Shown: positions 1 through 8,833, numbered from the stretch's first letter. The stretch: DNA of 64,000 nucleotides from Chitinophagales bacterium (GCA_013298665.1 JAAFIK010000006.1:1-64000); one strand, 5' to 3'. Notes: generated by a model from the letters alone, not told the origin. Made by a program: numbers and translations.

Positions 1-62
1 TTTTCACCCCCTATCCAGCGCAATGCAGACGGGGTGATATATTATATTGCTCATACCCCTGG

Positions 63-848
63 CTACATACCATTATCTTGCAGCGGCAACTTTACCCGTA
101 TGGTACAACCTTTTCCGGGTGCGGTATCAAAATCGATGGCGGCACCGATCAGCGCTGCCCGGTTGGCCATGGTTTTGAGACCGATACCCGTTTGGCTGAG
201 GTTTAAGCCCGCGGTACTGAACCCCTTACCATCATCGGTAAGGGTAAGCACCAGTTGGCCGGGACTGTAGGCCAGCGTTATGCTTATGGTTTTGGCTGCG
301 GCATGTCTGACGGCATTGTGCAGGGCTTCCTGCGCCATACGGAAAAGCACCACTTCTTTTTGCGGGTTGAGCGGAGCGGCAATACCGGTGCTGCTGAGGC
401 GGGTTTGGTACAGCCCGGTTTTTTCGAGCATGTCCAACTCGTTGCGCAGGGCTGCGGCAATGCCGATATCGGTAAGCTTATCGCCGTGTAGGCTTCGGCT
501 CAGTTGACGCAGGTCTTCCATGGCGCGGGTAAGCTGGGTCTTGCTGGCGGCAATTTTTTCTTCCGGCTTCGGGGGGTCGCCATCGTAGAGGGTAAACAGG
601 TTGAGCTTTACAAGGCTGAGGGTTTGTCCCACATTGTCGTGTATTTCCTGGCTTACGCTGCGGAGGGTTTGTTCCTGTATTTCGAGCTGGGTACGCAGGA
701 GTTCCTGCTGGAACTGCGTTTCTATCCTTGCCTTTTCTTCGGCATGCTGCCGCTGCCGTTGCTGGCTGAGTACAACAAAGCGGAAAATAAACAGGTTGAG
801 CAGCAATACAAAGAGGCTTATGAGCAGGATGGTGAGGACGGGTTCCAT
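63..848 (-). CDS. NarL-type sensor histidine kinase
   Basis: 261 aa. One N-terminal membrane helix (about residues 4-27) is followed by a short coiled coil, the dimerisation/phosphoacceptor helix with His70 in SQEIHDNVGQ (HisKA_3 type), and a HATPase domain with an N box EALHNAVRHA, a G1 box DDGKGF and a G2 region GIGLKTMANRAALIG. Proteins of this layout autophosphorylate and pass phosphate to a LuxR/NarL-type response regulator. No regulator lies on the right, so the partner probably lies just beyond the left edge. The start overlaps the end of the upstream membrane-protein gene by 31 bp, which implies translational coupling. There is almost no sensor domain, so the co-encoded membrane protein may supply sensing (inference). 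Confidence 0.9.
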   Translation of the reverse strand: MEPVLTILLISLFVLLLNLFIFRFVVLSQQRQRQHAEEKARIETQFQQELLRTQLEIQEQTLRSVSQEIHDNVGQTLSLVKLNLFTLYDGDPPKPEEKIAASKTQLTRAMEDLRQLSRSLHGDKLTDIGIAAALRNELDMLEKTGLYQTRLSSTGIAAPLNPQKEVVLFRMAQEALHNAVRHAAAKTISITLAYSPGQLVLTLTDDGKGFSTAGLNLSQTGIGLKTMANRAALIGAAIDFDTAPGKGCTIRVKLPLQDNGM

Positions 849-1495
849 GGGCGGCGGGGTTTACTGAAAAATGCCAGCAGTATTGCGGCGATGAAGAGGA
901 TAAGGTTGTGGAAAAGCCAGAGATTACCCGCCTTGCCGTCAAGTGTTTTACTCAACGGCTTGTACAGGATAAAAATAAAAAAGCATACACTGTAGTACAA
1001 AAAAAGACTGGCCGTAACCGGGAGCAGTACCCTGCGGTCGCTATCCTGTGCAGCGGGTTGCTGGATGGCCTGCGCAAAATACCGGAGACAAAAAAAGCAG
1101 ATGGCAAGTGCCATGAGGGAGAAGCTGAGGCTGTTGAGTCCGCTTCTGTCTTCGGCAAGGATCAATACGACCAGTATGCCCATGGCAACCATGGTGGCCA
1201 TGCGGTAAAGCTGGTAGCGCCGGGCGGCAATAAGGGGTTTTAATTGTTGTAAAAACCACGCGGACAGCAAAAGAAAGGATAGTGCGGCGTTGGATTTATA
1301 GAGGAAAATATTATTGCCGGGAAACAGGTGCATCCATACTTTGGCGAGTCCGTTAAAAAGCACCTGTACGGCGAGAAAGCCGGATAAAAAATAAAAGCCC
1401 CTTACTTTTTCTCCTTGCTGCAACAGGCAGTACAGGAGGCCAAGTAAGGGGCCAACGACATCTAAAACTGAAAAGATCATTTTCACTATTGTCAT
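818..1495 (-). CDS. integral membrane protein upstream of histidine kinase
   Basis: 225 aa with about six or seven hydrophobic segments spread through the protein, separated by short charged loops, and a basic, Pro/Ser-rich tail. I do not recognise a family. It lies 10 bp after the stop of the 184-aa gene and overlaps the histidine kinase start by 31 bp, so the three are one operon. The layout resembles a multi-helix sensor module carried on a separate polypeptide from its kinase; that role is inference from position only. It has no catalytic motif that I can see. Confidence 0.75.
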   Translation of the reverse strand: MTIVKMIFSVLDVVGPLLGLLYCLLQQGEKVRGFYFLSGFLAVQVLFNGLAKVWMHLFPGNNIFLYKSNAALSFLLLSAWFLQQLKPLIAARRYQLYRMATMVAMGILVVLILAEDRSGLNSLSFSLMALAICFFCLRYFAQAIQQPAAQDSDRRVLLPVTASLFLYYSVCFFIFILYKPLSKTLDGKAGNLWLFHNLILFIAAILLAFFSKPRRPWNPSSPSCS

Positions 1496-1505
1496 AGATC
1501 ATACT

Positions 1506-2060
1506 TTAAAGCGGAAGGGCTTCCAATGGCGGATCCATTGGATCAGGGGGAATGGGCATGCCCGTTGCGTCCCTCATAACGAAAGATACAAAATGTTGGG
1601 TAGATGGTGCAGGCCCTGCTATTATTCTGGAGCTGAATTCTACGGAGACCTCCCTTGGGCTGAGTAATGTTCTGCGATACATATTCAGGGATACGTATTT
1701 CTTAAGCAGCCCTGTGCTGATGGAAAACTTTGACGCATATCTCAGGTCTTCGTGGTCAATTTTTTGTATTGCGGCCAATCCTTTCCACCCGGGGGGATCA
1801 GGACAGGCGGCAACCGGGCGGATAGGCTCAAAAAGTGTATTGTCCGGCCGGAAGGCCTGTGCGCAGATGTAGGTTACATTCCTGCCCGTCTCAGGATCCG
1901 GGAAGCCCGTCAGCGACAGCACCAGTCTCGGGCCAGCAAAGCCACTGATCAATGGCTCGAATTCGTCCTGGTTAAATGCAAATAGAAGTGGATTGGCTGC
2001 TCTGGGAGCAGTTACCCGGGCATACTCTTCAAAGTTGAAGATAAAACTTGCGTTTGCCAT
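1506..2060 (-). CDS. hypothetical protein, first gene of the kinase operon
   Basis: 184 aa with no signal peptide or membrane segment. It is rich in aromatic residues and proline, starts with MANASFIFNFEEYARV and ends in a Pro-rich tail (PIPPDPMDPPLEALPL). No family recognised. The predicted structure would be mostly beta strands. It has its own promoter with a good -33/-7 pair at 2097-2124 and an AT-rich leader, and is followed after 10 bp by the membrane-protein gene. It is therefore the first cistron of a three-gene operon that ends with the histidine kinase. The name hypothetical is all the sequence supports. Confidence 0.7.
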   Translation of the reverse strand: MANASFIFNFEEYARVTAPRAANPLLFAFNQDEFEPLISGFAGPRLVLSLTGFPDPETGRNVTYICAQAFRPDNTLFEPIRPVAACPDPPGWKGLAAIQKIDHEDLRYASKFSISTGLLKKYVSLNMYRRTLLSPREVSVEFSSRIIAGPAPSTQHFVSFVMRDATGMPIPPDPMDPPLEALPL

Positions 2061-2096
2061 AATTTAAAATTTTATTGGTTAAAAAATAATTGAACC

Positions 2097-2124
2097 CAAA
2101 CATAGCAGCCCTTTTGTGTTTCAA
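2097..2124 (-). promoter_or_regulatory. Bacteroidota-type promoter of the 184-aa gene operon
   Basis: On the minus strand the -7 box TATGTTTG (plus-strand 2097-2104) fits TAnnTTTG exactly, and a TTG (-33 element, plus-strand 2122-2124) sits 17 bases upstream. The expected transcription start is near 2090, giving an AT-rich leader of about 30 bases before the ATG at 2060. Confidence 0.6.
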
Positions 2125-2519
2125 CAATAGCGGGGAGCGATTACCGTGATTACTGCCGCAGATACCGTGTTTATACCTGCGCAAATACCGTTCAAATACG
2201 CTTTTATCGCCGTATGGCCTGCGCTATCTTTATGGCTTCGCCTTTGCGTGGCGTAACCCGGAAATCCTCAGCAGCATACCAGGCACCAACCAAAAGAAAA
2301 GCAGTACAATAACCATTTAAACCGGATTATTCATTATGATATCTACTACGAACCGAAACTCCTTCAAACACATGCGTTTCCCCGAATTTTCTTCTCATCG
2401 CAGGTTGGCTGCGTTTTCAAAGAAAATTCTTGCGGGAACGCCTGTCTTTATTGGATTTTCGTCTCTCGTAACGATTCCTGAGGAATAATCCGGGTTTTAA
2501 CAACTTAAATTTTACCAAC
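2125..2519. other. intergenic region between divergent genes
   Basis: About 400 bp upstream of the 88-aa gene and beyond the divergent promoter at 2097-2124. I see no open reading frame with coding character, no long inverted repeat and no clear -7 box for the rightward gene. TATCTTTA near 2226-2233 is one mismatch from the -7 consensus but is far from the start at 2520. Confidence 0.4.
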
Positions 2520-2786
2520 ATGAGCAACAAAAAACCTACGTTCGAATCGGTGAACGCACATTTTGAAAAGGCTGATCTTACACCTTATGCAGCCGGAGGT
2601 CAAAAACATTTTTCGGCTGCCAGTGCGGCGGCAAAACCTGGCGATGTGTTGAAGAAAATATGCAGCATCTACCAGGTGGTGCGTCCGTTTTTAGCCCTGG
2701 CATCAACCCTGCCGCTGATACCGGCCAAATGGAAAACGGCCATCAAAACCTTTATGACGCTGATGGATACGCTTTGTCCGGCTTAA
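2520..2786 (+). CDS. small hypothetical protein upstream of DyP peroxidase
   Basis: 88 aa. The N-terminal half is polar (SNKKPTFESVNAHFEKAD) and the C-terminal half holds two likely helices around VVRPFLALASTLPLIP and WKTAIKTFMTLMDTL, the second amphipathic, with a terminal CPA. There is no signal peptide. No family recognised. An AT-rich leader precedes the ATG. The gene is closed by its own intrinsic terminator at 2858-2882, so it can be expressed alone, although the peroxidase gene follows in the same direction. It could be a peptide or protein connected with the peroxidase, but only position suggests this. Confidence 0.65.
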   Translation: MSNKKPTFESVNAHFEKADLTPYAAGGQKHFSAASAAAKPGDVLKKICSIYQVVRPFLALASTLPLIPAKWKTAIKTFMTLMDTLCPA

Positions 2787-2857
2787 GGATCCAACTGCGG
2801 TAGTCATTTGCCCCCGCAAGAATTTATGACACTACAGGCTGTGTTGATTATAACACG

Positions 2858-2882
2858 AACCTGCCCCCGGGCAGGTTTTTTT
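2858..2882 (+). terminator. intrinsic terminator
   Basis: Perfect GC-rich stem AACCTGCCC / GGGCAGGTT (2858-2866 and 2869-2877) followed by a run of T to 2882. It follows the 88-aa gene and separates it from the peroxidase gene. Confidence 0.9.
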
Positions 2883-2996
2883 GTGCATACCGTGTTTTCA
2901 CCCTATGCAAAATCCGTGCTTTCACGCTGTGGCCTGCAGGAGCAATTGTACAGTTTTGCAGCAACAATTTTATTACACACTTAAAACCAACCCAAC

Positions 2997-4370
2997 ATGC
3001 CCATTGCTGCCCCACTTACCGATGCACAGGCCCAACAGTTACAGGCCAATATCCTGAAAAGCCATGGCCGCGATTATGCCGTTCACCTTTTTCTGCAGTT
3101 TGATGCTGTACATCGCGCCGGAATAAGGGAATGGCTGAAGCTGCTGAATATTACTGATGCGTTTACGCAATTGGAAGATACCCGGCGTTTTAAAGAACTC
3201 CTGAAACTGTCCAACACTAAGGGGATGCCCTTTGGGCAAGCGGAAGCGGAGGAGCTGGATGATCTGTCTGGCAAAAGCCTCCGCACCGTTTATTTTACGG
3301 CTACGGGTCTTGTACAATTGGGTTTTCAGCTCGGCGGTTTTGAAAAGTCCTTTATTGATGGTATGAAGACGAGCAAAAGGGTATTGAGCGACCCCGATCC
3401 GGAAAAGTGGGAGTTTTCCCGATCACCGGCGCAGGACATCAGCGCCATGCTGCTGGTGGCGTGCAGCGACCTGGAAAAACTGAATGTTGAGGTGAATACG
3501 CTCATCGCCGGTTTGCCGCCCGGTGTTGCTGTTGTACACAAGCAACGGGGGGAGGTACTCCATAATGAACACGGTATTGGTATTGAGCATTTTGGTTATG
3601 CTGATGGGGTAAGCCAGCCCCGGCTGGTGGAGCACGATACGGTTGTGGCTAAAGTATGGGATGACAATATGCACCCCTTAGATGTTTGCCTGTTCAGCGA
3701 CCCGCTTGTTACCGGTACCGGGGATGCTTTCGCGAGCTACTTTGTCTTCCGCAAACTGGCGCAGGATGTAAAGGGGTTTAAAGATGCGGAGGAGGGGCTC
3801 GGGCTTGGTGAAAGAGGGGGTGCCCTTGCGGTGGGGCGTTTTGAGGATGGTACGCTGGTGACCCGTCATGCAGAAGAGCAGGGGATTAAGGACGAAGCTG
3901 AATTGCAGAATGATTTTGACTATGCTACCGACAAGGAGGGCAGCCGCTGTCCCTACCATGCGCATATACGCGCGGTAAATCCACGGGTAACCATTGACGG
4001 AACTGTTAATGCGCGTATTGTACGCCGGGGTATGCCTTATGATGAGGCGGGGCGTAATGGCGACCTGAACTGGCATCCCGATGGGAAGGTGGGACTGCTT
4101 TTTATGTGTTTTCAAAAGAGTATTCAAGGGCAGTTTGAGCTGATCCAGGGCATGTGGGCGAATAAGGGCGATTTAACGGGACTCGGCATCAACAAAAGGG
4201 TAGCGATCGATCCCATCATCGGCCAGGGCAATAACCGGCGGCAGCAACAATATCCTGTAAAATGGGATGAGGACATACGGCAGCACCGTTGTAATATCAA
4301 GGGCTTTGTTACGCTTAAGGGCGGCGATTATTTCTACGCGCCAAGCATCACTTTTATTCATAACCTTTAA
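2997..4370 (+). CDS. DyP-type heme peroxidase
   Basis: 457 aa. The family signature GXXDG is present as GYADG (residues 200-204; Asp203 is the acid-base residue). The proximal heme ligand lies in CPYHAHIR (His323 most likely) and the distal Arg in RIVRRGMPY (about 343-344). These proteins use hydrogen peroxide to oxidise dyes, phenolics and other bulky substrates. There is no Tat or Sec signal, so it should be cytoplasmic or encapsulated; no encapsulin gene is visible in the window. The size is that of the longer DyP classes. A box CAGTTTTG lies upstream, one mismatch from the -7 consensus. The next gene begins 10 bp after its stop, so the two are co-transcribed. Confidence 0.9.
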   Translation: MPIAAPLTDAQAQQLQANILKSHGRDYAVHLFLQFDAVHRAGIREWLKLLNITDAFTQLEDTRRFKELLKLSNTKGMPFGQAEAEELDDLSGKSLRTVYFTATGLVQLGFQLGGFEKSFIDGMKTSKRVLSDPDPEKWEFSRSPAQDISAMLLVACSDLEKLNVEVNTLIAGLPPGVAVVHKQRGEVLHNEHGIGIEHFGYADGVSQPRLVEHDTVVAKVWDDNMHPLDVCLFSDPLVTGTGDAFASYFVFRKLAQDVKGFKDAEEGLGLGERGGALAVGRFEDGTLVTRHAEEQGIKDEAELQNDFDYATDKEGSRCPYHAHIRAVNPRVTIDGTVNARIVRRGMPYDEAGRNGDLNWHPDGKVGLLFMCFQKSIQGQFELIQGMWANKGDLTGLGINKRVAIDPIIGQGNNRRQQQYPVKWDEDIRQHRCNIKGFVTLKGGDYFYAPSITFIHNL

Positions 4371-4380
4371 TCTTCAACGC

Positions 4381-5499
4381 ATGAACAACAAGACAATCAG
4401 CGCAATACTTTTTTTATCGGCATGCTTTCTAACCAATGGCCTGCGGGCGCAGTGGTACAGTTATACCGAGTTTAAAACTACCGGGATCACTAAAACGGTT
4501 AAAGCAGGTAAGGAGAAAAAAGATGCAAAGGGAAACCTTATCGAAAAAGCCGGTGATCAAAAGAAACTCTGCAACATTACAACCGAACGCTTTCCGGGAA
4601 CAACAGCAGAGGCTAAGGCTTTTTTTGATGTGGAAACACCCGAGCGGGATTCTACGGTGGATTCATTGAAGAAGGAGGTAAAACTTATTGATACGCTTAT
4701 TGCGGAACTGACAAAAACAAAAACGGGGGATAAGGCATTCGACACCCCTATTGACAAAAGGATCGCTGTTTTTAACGAAAAGAAAGCTGCCTTAGCAAAG
4801 GAGATTGCAACGGAAGAAAAAAGGGTTGCAGCGGTAAGCAGTAAGGAGGGTATTTTCTCGCTTGAGCATGCCTACCTCAACTACCTCACGCAAAGCAAAC
4901 GTATTGCCGTTTATTCGGAAGTGATGCATGATTATATCGGACCGGTGCGGGTATCGCTCGGGTTGATGTTTGCCGCACCTGCTAAAAAGGATTCGGCAAA
5001 AAGCACCAAGGCTTCTGATTCGGTGTGGGAGAAGAAATCATTTATCGATAAGTTCCGCAGCGGCGGGGGTATTGCGCAGCTCAATTTCAGCTATCCGCTG
5101 CTCCACCTGCAGATCAGAAAATATGCGGACCTGAAGCTTTTTGCCACCCCGCGCTTTGCGATAGACATACCCCGGGAAGACACGACGGTACAGCGCTTTG
5201 CGCACCATACCCAACTGAATGCCGAAGCACAACTCAAGATCAATACGCTCGAGGAGAATTTCACTTTTCTGCTTTGCTGGAAGGGGATGATGGCCTGGGG
5301 CAACAGTACTTTTTACGACAATATGGGTTTTGTGGGCAGCTCGGAACGCAAAAGGTTCAACTTCAATACCTGGACGGTAGGGTTTATTGCCAAAAAGAAG
5401 GTGGCTGTTTATTATACCTGGTACAGTGGCGATACGCGGGCCACCCGGCAGGTGGGAGAAACGAATAACCATTCGCTGACCACCAATTACAAGTTCTGA
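4381..5499 (+). CDS. secreted or outer-membrane hypothetical protein
   Basis: 372 aa from the ATG at 4381, chosen because it begins a classical signal peptide (MNNKTISAILFLSACFLTNGLRAQ) and follows the peroxidase stop by 10 bp; an in-frame start further upstream would lie inside the peroxidase gene. The mature part has a Lys-rich coiled segment (about residues 75-150), then alternating hydrophobic strands (about 150-372) ending in an aromatic residue (TTNYKF), as outer-membrane beta-barrels do. Function unknown. It is in one transcription unit with the DyP peroxidase. Confidence 0.75.
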   Translation: MNNKTISAILFLSACFLTNGLRAQWYSYTEFKTTGITKTVKAGKEKKDAKGNLIEKAGDQKKLCNITTERFPGTTAEAKAFFDVETPERDSTVDSLKKEVKLIDTLIAELTKTKTGDKAFDTPIDKRIAVFNEKKAALAKEIATEEKRVAAVSSKEGIFSLEHAYLNYLTQSKRIAVYSEVMHDYIGPVRVSLGLMFAAPAKKDSAKSTKASDSVWEKKSFIDKFRSGGGIAQLNFSYPLLHLQIRKYADLKLFATPRFAIDIPREDTTVQRFAHHTQLNAEAQLKINTLEENFTFLLCWKGMMAWGNSTFYDNMGFVGSSERKRFNFNTWTVGFIAKKKVAVYYTWYSGDTRATRQVGETNNHSLTTNYKF

Positions 5500-5586
5500 C
5501 CCGCAGGGCGCTGTTGGTTAAATATTACCCACCTTATGTGAACCGTTATATAATGTATATTCTTTCATCACCTAAATCAATACATC

Positions 5587-6195
5587 ATGGACAGTACTTA
5601 CAAACTGGCGCTTGCGTATGCGCTTGTAGCCTTGTTTGCCTTTATCGCCATCCGCCTCGCGATTACGACAAACATCATCAGAGATATCAGTGTTATTAAG
5701 CCCCCAGAGCCAAAGCCCTACAGTTTTGGCCGGACACAGCTCCTGTTCTGGACGCTGATCATCTTGAGTTGTTTTATCTTTAACGCCATAATTACGGGCG
5801 ACCTGCCAAAGCTCAACAGCACTGATTTGATGCTGCTGGGTATTTCTTTGGGTACTACCACTTCGGCTGCTATGATTGACACCAACGACATCAAGCGTGA
5901 CCAAGGCAGGGCCACGGGTGTGGTGAGTGCCAATACCCGGCACCAGGACAGGTTTCCGGGTAAGGATTTTTTTACCGATATCCTGAGCGACCAGGAAGAC
6001 AATATCAGCATCCACCGTTTTCAGACATTGGTTTTTAACATCGTCATCGGGGTATTGTATGTGTCAAAATTTGTTGGGGAGCATGGTAAAGTACTTCCTG
6101 ACTTTACGGCAGACAGCAATTACCTGCTTGCCCTGCTGGGCATCAGCAATACGGGCTATGTTGCTTTAAAAGCGGGGGAGAATGCTAAACGGTAG
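5587..6195 (+). CDS. small integral membrane protein
   Basis: 202 aa with about four hydrophobic segments (near residues 7-27, 52-68, 75-95 and 145-160, with a weaker one near 177-190). A polar middle loop rich in Asp and Arg (TNDIKRDQGRATG) lies between the helices. It is probably in the inner membrane. No family recognised. It follows the secreted protein by 87 bp on the same strand and is closed by the terminator at 6279-6303, so it is the last gene of the peroxidase region. Confidence 0.7.
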   Translation: MDSTYKLALAYALVALFAFIAIRLAITTNIIRDISVIKPPEPKPYSFGRTQLLFWTLIILSCFIFNAIITGDLPKLNSTDLMLLGISLGTTTSAAMIDTNDIKRDQGRATGVVSANTRHQDRFPGKDFFTDILSDQEDNISIHRFQTLVFNIVIGVLYVSKFVGEHGKVLPDFTADSNYLLALLGISNTGYVALKAGENAKR

Positions 6196-6278
6196 CTGCG
6201 GGTGCACCGGCAGCAGACAAATAGGTAAGTAACGCACCTGCCTGATTATACAGCGACAATACCAGCAAGGGATCATCT

Positions 6279-6303
6279 GCCACGCCGCAGGCGTGGCTTT
6301 TTT
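6279..6303. terminator. intrinsic terminator between convergent genes
   Basis: Perfect stem GCCACGCC / GGCGTGGC with a GCA loop (6279-6297), then TTTTTT to 6303. It ends the rightward peroxidase region; the convergent LolA-like gene ends at 6309. Confidence 0.93.
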
Positions 6304-6308
6304 ATGGC

Positions 6309-6998
6309 CTATTGAAACACGCTGTCGTTAACACCTTTGTTGATGGTATAGCTGCTGAAGCTGATTTCTGCACGCCCCTGTTTGTTTTTATCGGCCGCGG
6401 GGGTGTTGTTGCTGGTGCCATCGTCAAAGTCGAAGGTTACGCCCTTGGGCAGTTTATAATCGCGCGTGTTGAAGGAGAACACCACTTTGTCGGGCAGGCC
6501 ATAGGGGATATACTTACCATAGGTCATCTCCAACTGGTAGCTGCCATTGGTTTTGGTAGTGGTTTTTGATTTCCGGATGATGAGGTTGGTTTCGTCGATA
6601 TAGAGGGTGGAGAGGATGACCTCGGCATTGTCATCTACCGGCAGCAGTTTTACCACTTTTACCGGTTTGCCGTCTATCTTATCCATACCCGCATCCAGTA
6701 CAGTGTAAGCAGTTGTATTGAGTAATGCCCCCACATTGATGCTTACGGCGCCCCTGGGTACAAAGGATATCCCTTTTTCGCTTTTGATTTTGAGTTTATT
6801 GGGCTTTTTGTAATACACTTTGATGGTGGATACCGGCACTTTCAGAAAGCTGACATTGGTCTTCATCTGTCCGGCTGCTTCATAGTCGTTTACGAGGTCG
6901 ATCTTTGCTTTTACTTTTTGTACCAGTGCGGTTACATCCTGTGCCTGTGCGTTGCTGGCACCTGCAAGCGCCAGCAGGGAAAATATCATCTGTTTCAT
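6309..6998 (-). CDS. LolA-like outer-membrane lipoprotein carrier family protein
   Basis: 229 aa with a signal peptide (MKQMIFSLLALAGASNAQAQ). The mature part has the half-barrel strand pattern of LolA/LolB-fold proteins, including YYKKPNKLKIKSEKG, which matches the strand where LolA proteins carry a hydrophobic lipid-binding surface, and a later strand pair around STLYIDETNLIIRKS. It should be periplasmic and bind a lipid or acylated substrate. It begins 12 bp after the stop of the ABC permease gene and is the last gene of that operon, so it may hand over or receive the exporter substrate (inference). Confidence 0.75.
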   Translation of the reverse strand: MKQMIFSLLALAGASNAQAQDVTALVQKVKAKIDLVNDYEAAGQMKTNVSFLKVPVSTIKVYYKKPNKLKIKSEKGISFVPRGAVSINVGALLNTTAYTVLDAGMDKIDGKPVKVVKLLPVDDNAEVILSTLYIDETNLIIRKSKTTTKTNGSYQLEMTYGKYIPYGLPDKVVFSFNTRDYKLPKGVTFDFDDGTSNNTPAADKNKQGRAEISFSSYTINKGVNDSVFQ

Positions 6999-7010
6999 AT
7001 CCTTTTGTTT

Positions 7011-7904
7011 TTAACTCAATACGTCTTTTTTCCGGAATACCCATATAGCGGTGCCCAGCAGCACCCCGATATTGGCGAGGAGCTTGAAGAGGCTGTTGCG
7101 TATGGCGGGCCAGTTTTCGAGACTGCCCCTGATGGGTACCCCCTCTTCATCCACCTTAATGTAAAAGAAGCCCTTCCATCCCACAAGATCGGAGGTAAAG
7201 AGCCAGGGCTTTATGTTTTTATCGATAATGGGTACGTTGATGTTGGAAATGACGGTACATACGATAACGATACATACGGAGGCAACGATGGGGCCGATGG
7301 AGTTTTCGGCAAATACCGACAGGAGCAGGGCAAGTGCTGCTATAACGGTAAGCGCCACGGTGGCAAAGCCAAAGGCCGCAACATAGCGCCAGACTACATC
7401 ATCCTGCTGGATGAGGAGGATCTGTGAGGCATCGCCCTTTACCCGGAAAATCATCATATCGTCCACCCCGAAGATGAGCATGCTGAGCACTAAGGCACTT
7501 ACGGCCATCCAGAGCAGGAGCATGGTGGTAAAGATGACGGCGGCAATAAATTTGGCGAGGATGAGTTGGGTGCGGCTGAAGGGTTTGGTGAGCAGGAGGC
7601 GCAAGGTGCCCATATTGGCCTCGCCGGAAATGGAATCTCCGGCAATAAGGGCAACGAGTATGGGCACCTGTACCAGGAGTGTGTTGAGGATGATGTAACA
7701 CATAAAGTACCCGTTGATCACTTTCTTCTTGTCGAGGTCAAAGTCGAGGTCCACATTTTGCAGCATCAGCTTGAGGTAGCTCTCGCCATCCATTTTAAAG
7801 GCAAACTGAAAAACGAGACAGAGTGCGGTAATGACGGCAAATGCGATATAGGTGCGCGGGCGCCGCGATATTTTAAACAATTCAATCTGCAAAAGTTGCC
7901 ACAT
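7011..7904 (-). CDS. ABC-2 type transporter permease
   Basis: 297 aa from the ATG at 7904 (MWQLLQIELFKISRRPRTY), chosen because this amphipathic N-terminus is typical of ABC-2 permeases and overlaps the ATPase stop by only 23 bp. A start 42 bp further upstream is possible. There are six hydrophobic segments with a large extracytoplasmic loop between the first two, and another polar loop near the C-terminus (about residues 220-260). It forms the membrane channel for the ATPase encoded just upstream; the substrate is unknown. Confidence 0.88.
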   Translation of the reverse strand: MWQLLQIELFKISRRPRTYIAFAVITALCLVFQFAFKMDGESYLKLMLQNVDLDFDLDKKKVINGYFMCYIILNTLLVQVPILVALIAGDSISGEANMGTLRLLLTKPFSRTQLILAKFIAAVIFTTMLLLWMAVSALVLSMLIFGVDDMMIFRVKGDASQILLIQQDDVVWRYVAAFGFATVALTVIAALALLLSVFAENSIGPIVASVCIVIVCTVISNINVPIIDKNIKPWLFTSDLVGWKGFFYIKVDEEGVPIRGSLENWPAIRNSLFKLLANIGVLLGTAIWVFRKKDVLS

Positions 7905-8817
7905 GCTGTCCGGGTATTGTTGTGAGCGATAAAAAATATTCTTCAAGCGAATGTTTGGGTACCAGGCCCTGCAGGGATATGCCCGCGTTTACCAGTATTC
8001 CGGCCAATGCAGGTATCTCGTTGCGGTGCATTTCGATGCGGATGAGGGGTGTACTGCTTTTAAGTCTTGCTGCCCAGGCACTATCGCCGATCACGCGCAG
8101 GGCTGCTGCGGTATCGGGCGTATCCACCTGTACAATGGTCCTGGCCGGGTCGAGCAGTTCGGCTACATGGCCCTCCACTACTTTACGGCCCTTATTGATG
8201 ATGAGCATGCGGTTGGCCATCAGTTCAATCTCGCCCAGCAGGTGGGAGGATACGATAACGGTTTTACCCATTTCGTTGCTCAGGCGGAGGATGAGCTGCC
8301 GCATTTCGGCAATCCCCTGCGGATCGAGCCCATTGGTAGGTTCATCAAGTATAATTAAAGAAGGATCGTGTACCAGTGCTACGGCGATACCGAGGCGTTG
8401 CTTCATGCCCTGGCTGAAGTTTTTGACCTTGTCATGCGCCCGGTCTGCCAGGCCTACCAACTGCAACTGGTTCATCAGCAGTGTTTTGGCTGGCCGGATG
8501 CCGCTCATACGCGCAAAGATGGCCAGGTTCTGCCAGGCGGTGAGGTATTTGTAGAGATCGGGCTTTTCGATGACGGCACCTACGCGGCGGAGGATATCGT
8601 GCCGGTTGGCTGCAAGCTCCTTATCAAAAATATGGATGCTGCCCCCGCTGCTGCGGATCAGCGTCAGGAGCATCCGCATGGTGGTGGATTTACCTGCCCC
8701 GTTTTGCCCCAGAAAGCCATATACATCGCCGGGCATCACGGTAAACGACAGGTCGTCAACAGCGGTAAGACCCGGGAATTTTTTGGATAAATGGCTGACG
8801 GAAACGATTGGAGACAT
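7882..8817 (-). CDS. ABC transporter ATP-binding protein
   Basis: 311 aa from the ATG at 8817 (MSPIVSVSHLSKKFPG). The domain has Walker A GQNGAGKST, a Q-loop region around VGAVIEKPDLYKYLT, signature NFSQGMKQRL, Walker B LIILDEPTNGLD and the switch His in VIVSSHLLGE. A C-terminal extension of about 90 residues (from about 220) is like that of other ABC-2 exporter ATPases. A TACCTTTG -7 box at 8826-8833 lies inside the longer upstream reading frame, so translation must begin at 8817. It is the first gene of the operon with the permease and the LolA-like protein. The substrate is unknown. Confidence 0.93.
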   Translation of the reverse strand: MSPIVSVSHLSKKFPGLTAVDDLSFTVMPGDVYGFLGQNGAGKSTTMRMLLTLIRSSGGSIHIFDKELAANRHDILRRVGAVIEKPDLYKYLTAWQNLAIFARMSGIRPAKTLLMNQLQLVGLADRAHDKVKNFSQGMKQRLGIAVALVHDPSLIILDEPTNGLDPQGIAEMRQLILRLSNEMGKTVIVSSHLLGEIELMANRMLIINKGRKVVEGHVAELLDPARTIVQVDTPDTAAALRVIGDSAWAARLKSSTPLIRIEMHRNEIPALAGILVNAGISLQGLVPKHSLEEYFLSLTTIPGQHVATFAD

Positions 8818-8825
8818 ATACCCGG

Positions 8826-8833
8826 CAAAGGTA
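8826..8833 (-). promoter_or_regulatory. -7 box of ABC transporter operon
   Basis: Minus-strand TACCTTTG fits TAnnTTTG exactly and ends 8 bases before the ATG at 8817, so the leader would be only a few bases or absent. It decides the start of the ATPase gene. Confidence 0.6.
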
